Source: Talaromyces rugulosus
Lineage: Eukaryota > Ascomycota > Eurotiomycetes > Eurotiales > Trichocomaceae
Length of the DNA: 64,000 nt
Direction of reading: 5' to 3'
Assembly (NCBI RefSeq): GCF_013368755.1
Contig: NC_049562.1
Span: 1,550,001 to 1,614,000 of the forward strand
Made by a program: the position numbers and the translations under genes. This document shows, one piece after another, positions 18,897 through 30,221 of the stretch; the first letter of the stretch is position 1; every line of letters begins with the position of its first letter. Under the pieces are notes generated by a model. It saw nothing but the letters and a program-made list of their open reading frames with translations, was not told the origin of the DNA and made no database searches.

Positions 18897-20963
18897 CTAG
18901 TTCAAGCCTGTCTTGACCCAAATATCATTAGGAATATACAACGGCATGGTATCCTCCCATCTGCTTTCTGACAGCACAGTCATATTCGACCCGTCAGCCT
19001 CCATCTGCAGGATCATCGGATACGGCTGCTGGTTATTGTCGTAGATAACGGCCTCGTCCTGAAACCCAAACATACCCGAAGCCCATGTGATCTTACCGTC
19101 GTGGGTCCAGGTAGCGTGGGCATCATTGCATGCCATCGTGGTCAGCCTTTTCAGGTCACTACCATCCACGGCCATTGTCATCACGTCGTAATTGTCGTCC
19201 AGCGGGCCGGAAACGGGTGTGCTGGTGCGCCGCGTGAAGACGATGCGATCTGAGCCGTCGAGTGCGAACATGGGCGTGTTATCCCAGCCCCAAGTCAACG
19301 CAACAACATCACCTGTCTTTAGGTCCATGCGACGCAGGCCCAGTGGCGTGACCAGGTCAGTCGTGTAGTCAAACTCGCGCCACACTAGCCACCGGCCGTC
19401 GGGTGAGATGGTCGGGAAGCCGGCGTTGGTGCTGCCGTTGGTTATCTGGCGCGTCCATGATCCGTTGGCTGACACGAGATACACCCAGCCGGGGCTTTCG
19501 TAGCGATACTCAAACCAATCTCCCAGGCCTACTGCCATGACCTCGCCGTCGTCGCGCCACGAGGCTTGAAATGTCCCGTTGGTGTTGGATCCATTGACTT
19601 GGACTGGGAACCGCGAGGAGTCAAAGATGTCGCGCGATTCTGTGCCGTCTGGGTTGATGATGACGAGCGAGGCGTTCTCGGTCTGCTGCGAGGTGTAGGC
19701 CACCTTGCCACCTGGCGACATGCGCGGGAATATGTCTGTGAAACGGTACTCCCACTCTTCGTTCCAGCTGTACATTTTTTTGTCAATAGCGCGTACTGGA
19801 TCCCACTCCACATGCTCATAGACAATCTTGCTACCATCAGGCGACCACGACGGTGAGCGGTAGTAGCCAACTAGAGATGTGTTGAGGTATCGTGAGCTGA
19901 CGTCGCTTTGGGTGCTGGCAGAAGTGTAGTTGATAGAGCCTGGGTATGTCTCGTTGGTAAGCTGGCTTTTGACCAAGAAGCCAATCGTATTGTCATCAAC
20001 GTATTGGGGGAAAGTCTTGATGCCTCCAGAATCTGCCGACGCGTGCTCAACGCGGTCCGCTCCCGTTGCAAAGTCGACCGAGACGACGCCCGTGTTGACA
20101 TTATAGAAAGCTGGTTCAGCTACACGCGAATAGTAGGTGAGTTCAGTAGGGATCTCGTAGAAGACGATGCGGTTGCCGTCGGGTGAGAACTTGGGCGATC
20201 CTAGACAGTAATCCGTCTTGTTCGCGACGCGGCGGAAGTCGCTGCCGTTTGGTCGGACGGCGTAGATAGAGAGCTCTTGAACATGTTCCCAACCGCTCAC
20301 ATTGTTGTGGCCGCGCCAGGGCGTGTTGCGATCAGACGAGAACACCAACCATTCGCCGTCTGGGGACCAGGCTGGCCGGAAATGACCATCGGGCAGAGCC
20401 GAGTCTCCGGCCACCTCCGTCGAGTTGGTGACATTCCAGAGAGCACCTGTGTCGAGGTTTTTGATCCAGACATTGGCTTTGTGGTTGTTAAGGGTGCCAG
20501 TAAATGCAACAAGACTGCCATTAGGAGAGATGGAGCCTGCGTCCTCAACAGAGGGCGTGGTCGAGATGGGCTGCAAGTCAGTGCCGTTCGGCCTGACACG
20601 GTACAAATCCGAATTTCCATCACCGGCTCGCTCGCTAGTGAAGACAATCCACTTGCCGTCGGGTGACCACTGGGCATGGTAGTCAAACGTAGTCTGGTTG
20701 CCGAGAAGCAACTGTGCGTTGGATCCGTCTGAATCGGCAACGTAGAGCTTGGAAATACCCGGGGCAATACGATTCATCATCATAACGCCTTTTTTGCCCT
20801 CGACAGGCATTCCACGGGGATTCAAGATCGTGGATGATTCATCCGAGCGGGCTCTTGAGGCGTACGGACATGCTGAACCGGAACGAGCCTTGGACGCATA
20901 CGGGCATGTGGAAGCCGTAGCGAGGCCGCAGAGAAGGGGCGTGATGATGGTGGAGAGACGCAT
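18897..20963 (-). CDS. Secreted TolB-like beta-propeller protein
   Basis: An intronless frame; the first plausible start (20963) gives 688 residues beginning with a signal peptide (MRLSTIITPLLCGLATAS). An upstream in-frame start at 21026 would place the hydrophobic segment internally and is less likely. At least eight PD40/TolB-type blades are readable: WSPDGKWIVFTSER, WSPDGEWLVFSSDR, FSPDGNRIVFYE, WSPDGSKIVYEH, MSPGGKVAYTS, WRDDGEVMAVG, ISPDGRWLVWRE and WTHDGKITWASG. Several N-x-S/T sequons fit secretion. The N-terminus carries a short direct repeat, CPYASKARSG then CPYASRARSD. No peptidase domain follows the propeller, so it is not a DPP-type peptidase. Its role is unknown; a binding or scaffold function at the cell surface is inference. 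It converges with the Ldh2 gene. Confidence 0.85.
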   Translation of the reverse strand: MRLSTIITPLLCGLATASTCPYASKARSGSACPYASRARSDESSTILNPRGMPVEGKKGVMMMNRIAPGISKLYVADSDGSNAQLLLGNQTTFDYHAQWSPDGKWIVFTSERAGDGNSDLYRVRPNGTDLQPISTTPSVEDAGSISPNGSLVAFTGTLNNHKANVWIKNLDTGALWNVTNSTEVAGDSALPDGHFRPAWSPDGEWLVFSSDRNTPWRGHNNVSGWEHVQELSIYAVRPNGSDFRRVANKTDYCLGSPKFSPDGNRIVFYEIPTELTYYSRVAEPAFYNVNTGVVSVDFATGADRVEHASADSGGIKTFPQYVDDNTIGFLVKSQLTNETYPGSINYTSASTQSDVSSRYLNTSLVGYYRSPSWSPDGSKIVYEHVEWDPVRAIDKKMYSWNEEWEYRFTDIFPRMSPGGKVAYTSQQTENASLVIINPDGTESRDIFDSSRFPVQVNGSNTNGTFQASWRDDGEVMAVGLGDWFEYRYESPGWVYLVSANGSWTRQITNGSTNAGFPTISPDGRWLVWREFDYTTDLVTPLGLRRMDLKTGDVVALTWGWDNTPMFALDGSDRIVFTRRTSTPVSGPLDDNYDVMTMAVDGSDLKRLTTMACNDAHATWTHDGKITWASGMFGFQDEAVIYDNNQQPYPMILQMEADGSNMTVLSESRWEDTMPLYIPNDIWVKTGLN

Positions 20964-23233
20964 CGTGACAAGTGGGCAAAGCTCACTGCTGCTTTTGATC
21001 GAAAATCGAGGATCCCATTCTGCCACGACCGTAGCTGTACTTTAAAGGTCCCGCTGACTCTGATGCTCCATGGTTACTGTGAAAAATGACACACTTTCTG
21101 TCTATCTGTCTTTGTCTCCGCATTTCACATTGATGGGTTGGAGAATTGCACGCCATCGTGTCCAGTCAGGACCCGAGGATTGCTCATCACAGTCCACATA
21201 AGGAAGGGAACGACGATGAGGCCTTGAATTTGGACTCCCCCTCTCAATTACAGGGTATGTGGCCGCGTGGCGGGTGTGATCGCTTCATGATCGACACTAG
21301 AAAAGCGATTAGTGCCTTAATAGTAGCCAACATCGCGGCTCCATATCGTCCTTGTATGCTTTAGATCTCGGACGCTAACTTGGGATTCTCCACAGCGCAC
21401 GATTGTGTCAGCCTGTGACAGGCAGACTGTTAAATGTTACTCCGTTGGCAGCTGCATGAGTGATCCCACAAGTCTGCAGGATGGTGGCCTTGTATAGTCT
21501 GACGTGGTCGACCGGACCATAGTATATCATAGTATCATAGTATCACTGTAGAGCGATGAATGGCCAATGGATGTAAGATCGATTGCATGATATGCAGCAA
21601 ATCCTCAAGCTGATTCAAGACTGACACTAATACACTAATGCATGACTCAGCAGGCCCTGGAGCTAACCAAATATGGAAAGGCGTATTTCCCTCCACTCGT
21701 CGTCATCCTATTGGTGGAATCCCTGGACTGTATAAGAGGATGATCAAGATTTTTTTTTATCATACTATTAATGACACGCACGGCTATTCTTCTATAGTAT
21801 TTGGTCCAAAATATTCCCGATGCAAATGCATCGTGGTAAAGACAACAATGCATCAAGTTCAGGTCGTCATGGAGTACATCAATATTGATGGTCTCGCGTC
21901 CAACAGCCGAGAGATTCGCTGCCATGTTACTGAAAAAAGTTTTCTACTTCTTAGGTGCCGTCAGTCCTTGGTGGATCGGAAATAGTTAGATAGATGCATT
22001 TTAAGCTCTCCCCTAGCATACTCGAAATATTTAACGAGAAGAACGTCGAAAATAGCTTCTTTTGACTATTTCAACCGAACAAACACGATGATGGTACTAA
22101 ATGTAGATGGCTCCTCTAACAGTAGAGGTTAGCAAAAAGCTACTTGATGGTTACATGTAGTATGTGAGTCTCTATCAGCAAGAACAGTTTGACGATTGCT
22201 ATAATCAAAGTGTGGGTCATATTAATGAGGCTGTCCCCCACTTCGGCTTGATAGAATGCCCACAGTTAAAGGCAAAACCAGGGTGGAGCATGCTGGAGGT
22301 CATTTTAAGGTTGTTGGATCGATTTTGTGTGTTTATTCTAGAATAGACACTCTGGATTCTGGAAGGGGCCCAAAGCGCGGAGAATGGATGATTGTACACG
22401 GAATTTACCCTTTGGAGAAAATGGTCTCCCGTGCAGGGCCAAGACTGCATGCACATTGCTGCCCACGAGGCAGAACGACATATGCCACGAGGTGCGGACA
22501 ATATTTCTCAATGTTCAATAATTTCCATCAATCTGAGATGCGCTCAACGGGCTGGATAAAAAGTAAACTTCAATTTCACTCGTCCGGAGGATAATCATCC
22601 ACGGGTAAAAAAAAAAAAGCGCCGAGCCGTACGGAGACTGCACCACCCGAAAAAGTGAGATGACAGCCGGTTTCATTATCCGGCAAATAGGATCTATGGA
22701 CCTTGTGCGATATCGACCGGCTGAAATTAGCAACAAGACATCGTGGAAATGATGATTATTGATTAGTAAAAGGGTTCAGGAATCAGCCCCCAGGGTGCCT
22801 CTCTCCACCGGGTCGCCCACAGGCCAAATGAAAACCGTCCCTGGCTTGCTTAGTCTCTGCATCTAATCAGATTAGGCCTGGCCATTGCATCAACCGGCGA
22901 ATAGCACGCCAGCGGACAGGCAGATCAGTAGCCGCCAATTCGAATTCTAATTGCCCCCATGTCATGTCTGAGCCTGAGAGTTAAAAATAACGGCTCAATA
23001 GGGGCGCGGCTCCACCACGAGGACCAACTTTATTTTCCCCGGCGCCGCCTTCCCCGTTTATCATTCTTTGTTTCACCGTCTTCCCTCCTCCCGGCTTCAA
23101 CCTACCTGACCTCACCTCAAGTCTGCAGGCTTCTGTTACTTTGTCGTGGTCTTCCCCTCCATGAGAACACCGCACCAGCGAGATAGCCCATTGATCTGGT
23201 AGATCCGGGCTGCTGGCCCCATCGAGAGAGACC
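20964..23233. other. 2.3-kb intergenic region
   Basis: No convincing gene. Open frames of up to about 115 codons lack recognisable motifs and overlap one another. Short ATAGTATCATAGTATC-type direct repeats occur at 21521-21545. The last few hundred bases are the promoter of the sugar transporter. Confidence 0.5.
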
Positions 23234-24942
23234 ATGGACGTCAAACCAGCAGCCATTGAGCACCTGCACTCTGCGGATTCTGAAAAGAATGCCTCATCCG
23301 ACGAAAGCCTGGTCCGGTTTGTCGGATCCGCTGAGCAGGCGCCCCAAGCTCTGCTCACGTGGCGCATGTTCAAACTCTATGCGATTCTGTCCTTGGGTTA
23401 CATGTGTATTGTCCTCCAGGGCTACGATGGCTCCCTAATGGGCGCCATCAATAGTATGGTAAGTCTATATCCCGTGTAAATGCAAATAAATCCACCGCGG
23501 CTCACGATAATCGGCATTCAAGCCTCAATACCAGCGTTATTTCGGACTGTAAGTGGTCACCTTACGGCCCCAAAGTACTCCAATGGTCTAACCCTGAATA
23601 TAGCAAAGCTGCCGGCCCTTCGACAGGACTGGTCTTTGCCATTTTCAATATAGGAAGCTTGGCTGCCGTTCCCTTCACCGGTCCCGTAAATGACCATTTG
23701 GGACGGCGAGCCGGCATTTTCGCCGGCTGTTGTTTCGTTATCATCGGCACCTGTGTTCAGGCACCTGCCACCTCGAACTCTATGTTCTTGGGTGGCCGTT
23801 TCCTGACTGGGTTCGGCCAGGGCTTCGCAAACGTCTCGGCCCCTACCTATGTATCCGAACTGGCTCATCCTCGCTGGCGAGGACCGCTGTCCGGTCTGAT
23901 GCAAACCAATTATTATATAGGCAGTATTGTCGCCTCGTGGGTTACGTACGGCACCGCTTTCATAGATGGAGACAGTTCTTTTCGAATTCCGTTGTGGCTT
24001 CAACTGGTTAGTTCGGGAATCGTTGCTTTGGGAATCTGGTTTGGCCCGGAAACTCCACGTTGGCTGATGGCCCATAATCGACGCAAAGATGCCGAGCGTG
24101 TGTTGGCTGACCTTCATGGTGAGGGTTCTCCAGACCACCCTGATGTCCGCCTCCAGCTTGCAGAGATGGAAAACAAGATTCCCAAGGCCGGCTCCGACAA
24201 GCGCTGGTGGGATTACCGGGAGCTGTTTAATACTCGAGCCGCCCGCCATCGCATGATCTGCGTTATTGGAATGTCATGGATTGGCCAGTATTCTGGGAAC
24301 GTCCTCGTCAGCTATTATTTCCCCGTCATTGTCGCGCAGGCGGGAATCGACAATCCCCATACCCAGCTGTTGCTGAATGCCCTCAATCCAGTAATTTCCC
24401 TGGTGGCCGCCGTCACGGGCGCATTGCTCTTGGACCGAGTGGGCCGACGACCATTCCTCCTCAGCGGCGTGATGGGCATGTCTCTATGCCTGGCCGTCAT
24501 TACCGGATGCACAAAACTTTCCGTGGACAGCATGAACGTGGCTGCTGGCCATGCCGGCATCTTTTTTCTATATCTTTTTAGCGCCATTTTCGCCTTTTGT
24601 TTAGTACCACTTTTACCTTTCTACGTATCCGAAACACTGGCTACGGAAACTCGTGCTAAAGGTACCGCAGTCGGTCAAGTGGTCGGGTCTGCAGCGTCTA
24701 TACTAGGCCAGTATACCTCAGCCTCGGCCATCTCCTCTATCGGGTACCGTTACTACCTGGTCTTTATTTTTTGGGATTTGGTCGAATTTGCAATTATTTA
24801 TTTCTTCTTCGTGGAGACAAAAGAACGGACTCTAGAAGAAATGACCGAAATTTTCGAAGCGCCTGACCCAGTCCAGAAGTCACTAGAAAAACGATCAGAC
24901 CAGACGGTGAAGCGCACAATCGGGCTTGAGAGCCAGGACTAG
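23234..24942 (+). CDS. MFS sugar transporter
   Basis: Three exons (23234-23458, 23523-23548 of only 26 bp, 23604-24942) give 529 residues. Sugar-porter signatures are present: GYDGSLMGAINSM in the first span, DHLGRRAGIFAG, GRFLTGFGQGFANVSAP, the PETPRWLM motif before the central loop, DRVGRRPFLL, and VETKERTLEEMTEIF at the end. About twelve membrane segments are evident. It belongs to the sugar porter family of the major facilitator superfamily, in the group that includes fungal lactose/hexose permeases, and would import a sugar by proton symport at the plasma membrane. The substrate is not determinable. The very short second exon is well supported because both flanking introns have good GTAAGT donors. 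Confidence 0.92.
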
Positions 24943-25595
24943 CCGGGGAATAAGACGATAGTAATCCCAAGATCAGTTTCAACGTTGCGACCGAGTCAGT
25001 CCATTCGTGGACAGTGGCACAGACTGCACGAATTTCTCAATTAGACGCCACGTAAGTAGACCAGTGGCGAACTTAGTGATCGCCGAGGCCGAAGAAATTA
25101 GTTTCTCCACCACGATCTCGCAGTCGCCGTGAGCGGCCTTGATTAATATCGACGTTACTATCGGTGGCCAAGTGGATTGCATGTTGCTGCCGGAGCGATC
25201 TCCGTCCCTGTTTCGACGAGATGCATGACCCCTCACCGCACTAGTACTACTTTCTTCACGAGAAAAAAGAGGTGTGAATGACCCGTCCTGACTGGAAAAA
25301 CAAGGGAAAAGCAGAAGTTTTGCTAATACGCTTTATTTTTAGACATTGCAAGCTTGCGCTAATGCAAGGCCATCATTTAGTACACGATACATCCATATCG
25401 CGTGGAAGCACCAGTTGACTGGTCATTATTACCTTGCTAAAGAAGTATTTAAGATCCATCGTGGGACGATACGCACAGCGGCTTTTGAAGAATTCTTTCG
25501 ATTTGGGTTATCGGCCGAGTCAACAAGTTGCATGAATACATATTCTCTACTACTGTATTGGACTAGAGACGGTGGTAAGAAGTGCATGCAACACA
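24943..25595. other. Intergenic
   Basis: It holds the 3' flank of the sugar transporter and the upstream region of the next ORF. No gene is seen. Confidence 0.5.
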
Positions 25596-26723
25596 ATGGC
25601 CTTGAACGTACCCTTATTCCCTCACAATTACCAACACGGTTGTCTTCGCCAAGGCGATGAGATCTACACCTCTGCCCGAGGGCTTTATATCACTGCCACC
25701 AATATCGACGCCATTTTCAGGCAATACACGGAACCGGAGCAACTCCAAAAGTCAGCAACTGAATTATGGCGCCTTTTAGAAACAGGATCTCTGTGTATCC
25801 CGCCAGTTATGGTCGGTGATATGATGAGAGCTTGGGTCGGTGCCGAGATTGACACCAGACACTCCTATACACCAGGCCCTCGGGTGTTCCTTCAAGCGGA
25901 GTTCTATTACTACATAGACCTGGAATGGCACCAACGGAGAGAGTTGATCTTCGTCGCCGTTGCCGATGACGCTCTTGAATATTTATTTGCATATACTCAA
26001 CTTGGAAAATCCCCCTCGACAACAGCAAATGAGACATTGACGATCCCTAGAAATGCAACCCCGATCAACCCTGACGTGCTGATGCAGTTTATCTGTGCTG
26101 GCAGACAAAAGACAGCAGACCGCAATTTCAGGGCCGCGGTCAGTCGGACCCTACAACGGATTGTTAGGCATTCGGAATTCCGCGACGAGCTAGAAGAACT
26201 CCCGATTGCCACTGACGCCGCGACGTGCGTGGGATACGTCGATTCCATGTGCCAGAAATTTAGTCCAGCTATATACGCCATACCAGGCCAGCCGATGCGC
26301 GTGTGGCCAAATACTATACCAGACCAAGCACCCGTCACCTCGTTCAACTTCCTCAACAGTGTTTCCACATCAGAAAACCTGGTGCTAGTGGTCGGCGACA
26401 GCGACGACCGGGATTGGGAAGGGATGCGTAACGACGAAGTTACGCCGTCTCTAGGTCTGTTTGCGTTTGGCAACCCTTATACCCAGATACCGCGGGACCA
26501 CCTGATCGATGCTTTGAAACTTGCCAAAACCCCGCGTTTCCGCACATATCAAACTGTATTGAGGGGTCGGTACCATGGCGATATGTCGGGAAAGATTGAT
26601 AACCAAGTGGGCAGCCAGCAAGTCCTGGCGGGAGACACGCCGCGGGAAAAGAATCTACGAATTAGGGCAGAGTCTACCACAGGGATTGATCAATGGATAT
26701 CAGAGCTATCTTCACTACGGTAG
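25596..26723 (+). CDS. Hypothetical protein, 375 aa
   Basis: A continuous frame from the first ATG at 25596 gives 375 residues without introns. No signal peptide or membrane span. There are alternating aromatic/acidic stretches such as AEFYYYIDLEWHQRRELIF and helical parts such as RNFRAAVSRTLQRIVRHSEF. No catalytic motif is evident to me. Length and normal amino-acid composition favour a real gene. It is convergent with the SDR gene (163 bp between stops). It could be a fungal-specific orphan. Confidence 0.65.
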   Translation: MALNVPLFPHNYQHGCLRQGDEIYTSARGLYITATNIDAIFRQYTEPEQLQKSATELWRLLETGSLCIPPVMVGDMMRAWVGAEIDTRHSYTPGPRVFLQAEFYYYIDLEWHQRRELIFVAVADDALEYLFAYTQLGKSPSTTANETLTIPRNATPINPDVLMQFICAGRQKTADRNFRAAVSRTLQRIVRHSEFRDELEELPIATDAATCVGYVDSMCQKFSPAIYAIPGQPMRVWPNTIPDQAPVTSFNFLNSVSTSENLVLVVGDSDDRDWEGMRNDEVTPSLGLFAFGNPYTQIPRDHLIDALKLAKTPRFRTYQTVLRGRYHGDMSGKIDNQVGSQQVLAGDTPREKNLRIRAESTTGIDQWISELSSLR

Positions 26724-26885
26724 CTCATCGTTCTTTCAGCATGAAGTTTCAACACGGCTAAATACCACATGGATGTACATATTGAGTCAAATAGTAATAA
26801 CGGTTCGTTAAACGTCTTATATACATCAATTGGTATGTACACTGGTTTCATTTTCCAATATCGTAGATAATTTAAATGAACAGGG

Positions 26886-27761
26886 TCACGTTCTCCCCGT
26901 CGAGCCGGTGATTCCCCCATCGACCACAATCTCCTGCCCGGTGACATACCGCGCCTCATCACTAGCCAAGAACAAGGCCGCATTGGCTACGTCCCATGCG
27001 TCGCCCATCATCTTCATCGGAACCTGCTCATCACGGATACGCATATACTCCTCTTCCAACATTGACTCGCCGGCAAACCGCTTTGCCAAAGCCTTCGTAT
27101 ACGGCGTATATATCAGCCCCGGCACCACCGTATTCAGCCGAACACCCTTTGCCGCATAGATGACCGCGGTAGCCTTTGTGAACTGGATAATAGCCGCCTT
27201 GGTCGCATTGTACGCAACCTGAGGCTTGCCGATATACCGCAGCCCGGCGATCGATGAGACATTGATAATGGCGCCGCCCGTGGCCTGTCTTTCCATAATC
27301 GGCAGCACGTGGTGGCAGGTCAGATACACACTTTTCAGATTGATATCGACCTGCGCGTCCCACACGTCCTCGGCCATGGTCGCCGGGCATCCAGGCTCTG
27401 AGCGACCGACGTTGTTGATAAGAATATCGATGCGCCCGTGTTTGGCCATGCAGGCGTCGACCAGCGCCTTGACCGAGGCTGCGTCGGTGAGGTCGGCCAC
27501 CATGACATCGCACACGCTTCTATTTTTGTTGTTCTCATTATTATTATTATTATTACTGATGCTTTCAGAATCAATCCGCGCCTTTGTGCGCTCCGCCGAT
27601 GAGAGTGATCTGTTTCCGCCAAAGATGAGTGCGCCGCGCCGCGCAAAGAGCGTTGCCAGCGCGGCGCCGATGCCCCAGGACCCTTTTTCCTCGGTTTCGG
27701 GGAACGGCGCGGTCTGGCCGAGTCCGGTGATTAGGACGACCTTGTCGGTCAGGTCTAACAT
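26886..27761 (-). CDS. Short-chain dehydrogenase/reductase
   Basis: An intronless frame of 291 residues from the ATG at 27761. An in-frame extension upstream to 27980 has no conserved features and is probably leader. The coenzyme site is TGLGQTAPF, then WGIGAALA, a version of TGxxxGxG stretched by a loop, known in some fungal SDRs. ILINNVG is the NNAG-type motif, INVSSIAG holds the catalytic Ser, and YNATK gives the Tyr-x3-Lys pair. PGLIYTPYT and VDGGITGS close the fold. This is a classical NAD(P)-dependent SDR for a hydroxyl/carbonyl substrate. A low-complexity Asn tract, coded by an AAT/AAC repeat at 27523-27557, sits in the loop after about residue 70; its length may vary between strains. 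Confidence 0.9.
   Translation of the reverse strand: MLDLTDKVVLITGLGQTAPFPETEEKGSWGIGAALATLFARRGALIFGGNRSLSSAERTKARIDSESISNNNNNNENNKNRSVCDVMVADLTDAASVKALVDACMAKHGRIDILINNVGRSEPGCPATMAEDVWDAQVDINLKSVYLTCHHVLPIMERQATGGAIINVSSIAGLRYIGKPQVAYNATKAAIIQFTKATAVIYAAKGVRLNTVVPGLIYTPYTKALAKRFAGESMLEEEYMRIRDEQVPMKMMGDAWDVANAALFLASDEARYVTGQEIVVDGGITGSTGRT
27523..27557 (-). repeat. Coding trinucleotide repeat (Asn tract)
   Basis: A TTA/ATT-type microsatellite inside the SDR gene encodes six consecutive Asn and neighbouring Asn-rich sequence in a surface loop. Confidence 0.75.
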
Positions 27762-29825
27762 GGTTTGGTTTTTGATTTTTTCCTGGAGGAGGTCCGGATA
27801 GAAGCGATTGGGTTGATGTGAAGATTGATGGAAATTATGTAGTGATTGATTGACGCGGGGAGCATCCGCCGGCACGGAAGTGCTCCGTGCGGGGAGTAGT
27901 AAGTATATCGGCCAGTTTACCGACTGGGGAAAAAACAGAATTGGTGAATTGATTGATATCAACTGATTTATGCTATGCAATTTGAATAAAACATAAAATA
28001 CTGAATGTCTGCAGTATCAAATGAACCCGTTGGTATGACCTCTGTGACATTGGCCTGGCTGATCTGCGGGCAATCATGTTCAGAAAGATACTCTCACGAT
28101 GACTGATTCGAAACTGGTTCAATAACTTTCAACTTCCCCCCTTGGCCTGCTTGAATAAGCCCTGTCGCCAAACCGGATTCGTGGCCACGTGCTGCTTCTC
28201 GGCGTCTTGCATGTAATCTATGTGACAGCAGCTATCCCCGGGGTCAGCCATGGCGTTCATTTGCACATCGAGGCTTCATCACATATGCAGAAGGAAAAAA
28301 AAAAAAAAGACAGAAATAGAAATAAATGCTATGACTTACTCGCATTTTTTGTGGCTGCATGTAGGTGACGAGCAAATATCGTGTGATTGAGAAAGAACGT
28401 TAGGTTCTCCACAGCGACACTACAGTGGTGATATGCATGCATTAGATTTTGTTTTTTTTGGAAGATTCGCGACACCAGGGTTTGACAGGGATATAAAAGG
28501 CCCGAAACATACACATATCCAGATTACCGGATTAACAAACATTTTTCGAATTATTTCTTGGTTTTTTTGTTTTTGTTCTTGGTTCTTTCGTTCGCAAAAG
28601 CTGGGAGGTTGCTGATTTATAGAGAGATTCCGCCCAGTTTCCATCTATCTTAAAAGCGAATGACTGTCGATCCGAAGCCTTTGGGCTGTCTGTATCTCTT
28701 GGCCTGTCAAGAATCGGTTTGAAATGTAACACCCAACAGTCTCTCTTTCGTCATATCCTCGCCCTGTTCCGGGGTTGACATCGTTGCGCAGACAAACAGC
28801 AAGGCTTTCCGGAGTCCGGAAATGGTGGGGATGAGGGTATTGGAGAGCTCTAACACGGCGCAATGCGCGGATCAGCGGAAATACGATAGGGCACCCCCTG
28901 CTGGGAAAAGATTTCCTTTGCAGGGGCTATGCTGACTACATTGCTTGCTCAGTGCGAAGGAATCCAATCGTCAGGCGCACTATCTACGCCACAAGAGGAT
29001 GGACTATGTTATTTTCTTTTTTTTTTCCCCTCCTCTGGTTCAGACTTCAGAGGATGCAGTCATGTGGGGCGCTTACAGGTGCCTTGTATAACGATCCAGA
29101 CTGATCTAGGCTCTTGTGCGCTGAATTTTCATGCAGCAGCCCAACCGCAAGCCATAGCCTATCGGAGTCATCGGCAATGCACAGAAAAAATAAAACCACA
29201 ATTTCTTTTTCTGGAACTTCACTAGGTCGCAACACTAGTGGGAAAACCACCTGACTATCTAGGATAGAAATGATTCCTGATCGGGTACAAAACTATAGCC
29301 TCGTTTTAAGTCAATCAGAATACGATCCTACTATCCGAAAAACACAATCCATGACTGGATGATGTACAGACTAGAGCGCGAGACTCGGAATTGCGATAAG
29401 GCTGGTGAGTACAACACACTGGGGCCCTATTTTCCGGATCTCAAGGAAATCTTCCTGGTAGTTCCGGTCCAGTTTACCATATTTTCTTTTGTGTTACCGA
29501 CAAGATTGACGAAAGACAACTTAAACGTGAATGTTTTAGGCTTATCGACTTCCACGTAAGTATATAGACCTGCCAATTGTATAAGTAACAGGAAAGAGGC
29601 CGAGATTCTACAGACTAGTAGCAGCATTATGTAATTGCATTACAAATAAATGGCGCTTCTAGTAGTATGATAACGGGTATTATATTGACTTCTCCATATG
29701 GACAAGCCTGGAATAGCAAAGAAATAAACCATGCACCGCCGGCTATGACAAAATGCTGACACTTCAAAACCAACTATTTACATGACGAGAATCAATTTTT
29801 AACGCATAATTCTCATCGGTTTCAT
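27762..29825. other. AT-rich intergenic region
   Basis: No supported gene. It has homopolymer runs (A13 near 28296, T10 near 29018) and short frames with no family features. The first 250 bases are the promoter of the SDR gene. Confidence 0.5.
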
Positions 29826-30221
29826 TTATTTGATAGTTGCAGATGAGGTACTTTCCCAATCATCCTGCCTATCTGTCTTCACTCCTGAGGCACCGGCCCA
29901 ATACACCAAATCCCTGCCAAAAATATCCTTAGCCCCAATGTCGGCGTTCTTTTCGATTGGCAGCTGGGCCACGGCCAGATAACAAGCTAAAGCTGCAAAT
30001 AGGAGCTTTACAATTACTCTGTGGCCCTTTTGAATGGACTTGTTAGCCTTCCGCTTGAGTAATAGTTTTATCACAGTCTTATGTCCTTTGGAGACGTCGC
30101 GTACAAGCGGTGTAAAGGCAAAGTTGTCGATCACGTTAGGCTTAACCCCTTCTTCCAATACCTTTTTGGTTGTCGTATGCCGCCCGATCTTGGCTTCCAA
30201 AGTAATGCTGTGTCCCTCCAT
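29826..30221 (-). pseudogene. Ankyrin-repeat remnant
   Basis: A 131-codon frame reads as two to three degenerate ankyrin units: FTPLVRDVSKGHKTVIKLLL and then KGHRVIVKLL, followed by NADIGAKDIFGRD. The units are imperfect: the usual G-x-TPLHxAA core is eroded, and a hydrophobic insert AALACYLAVA interrupts the order. The region is AT-rich and lacks a credible promoter or partner exons. I read it as the remains of a larger ankyrin protein gene; a short expressed protein cannot be excluded. Confidence 0.45.

Noticed and set aside
20277..20767. Long frames of 129 and 156 codons on both strands inside the propeller gene
   Set aside because: They are alternative-frame shadows of the PD40 coding sequence, rich in Arg/Ser/Pro and without motifs.
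27762..27980. An N-terminal extension of the SDR
   Set aside because: It has no conserved sequence and the canonical SDR start (MLDLTDKVVLITG) is at 27761.
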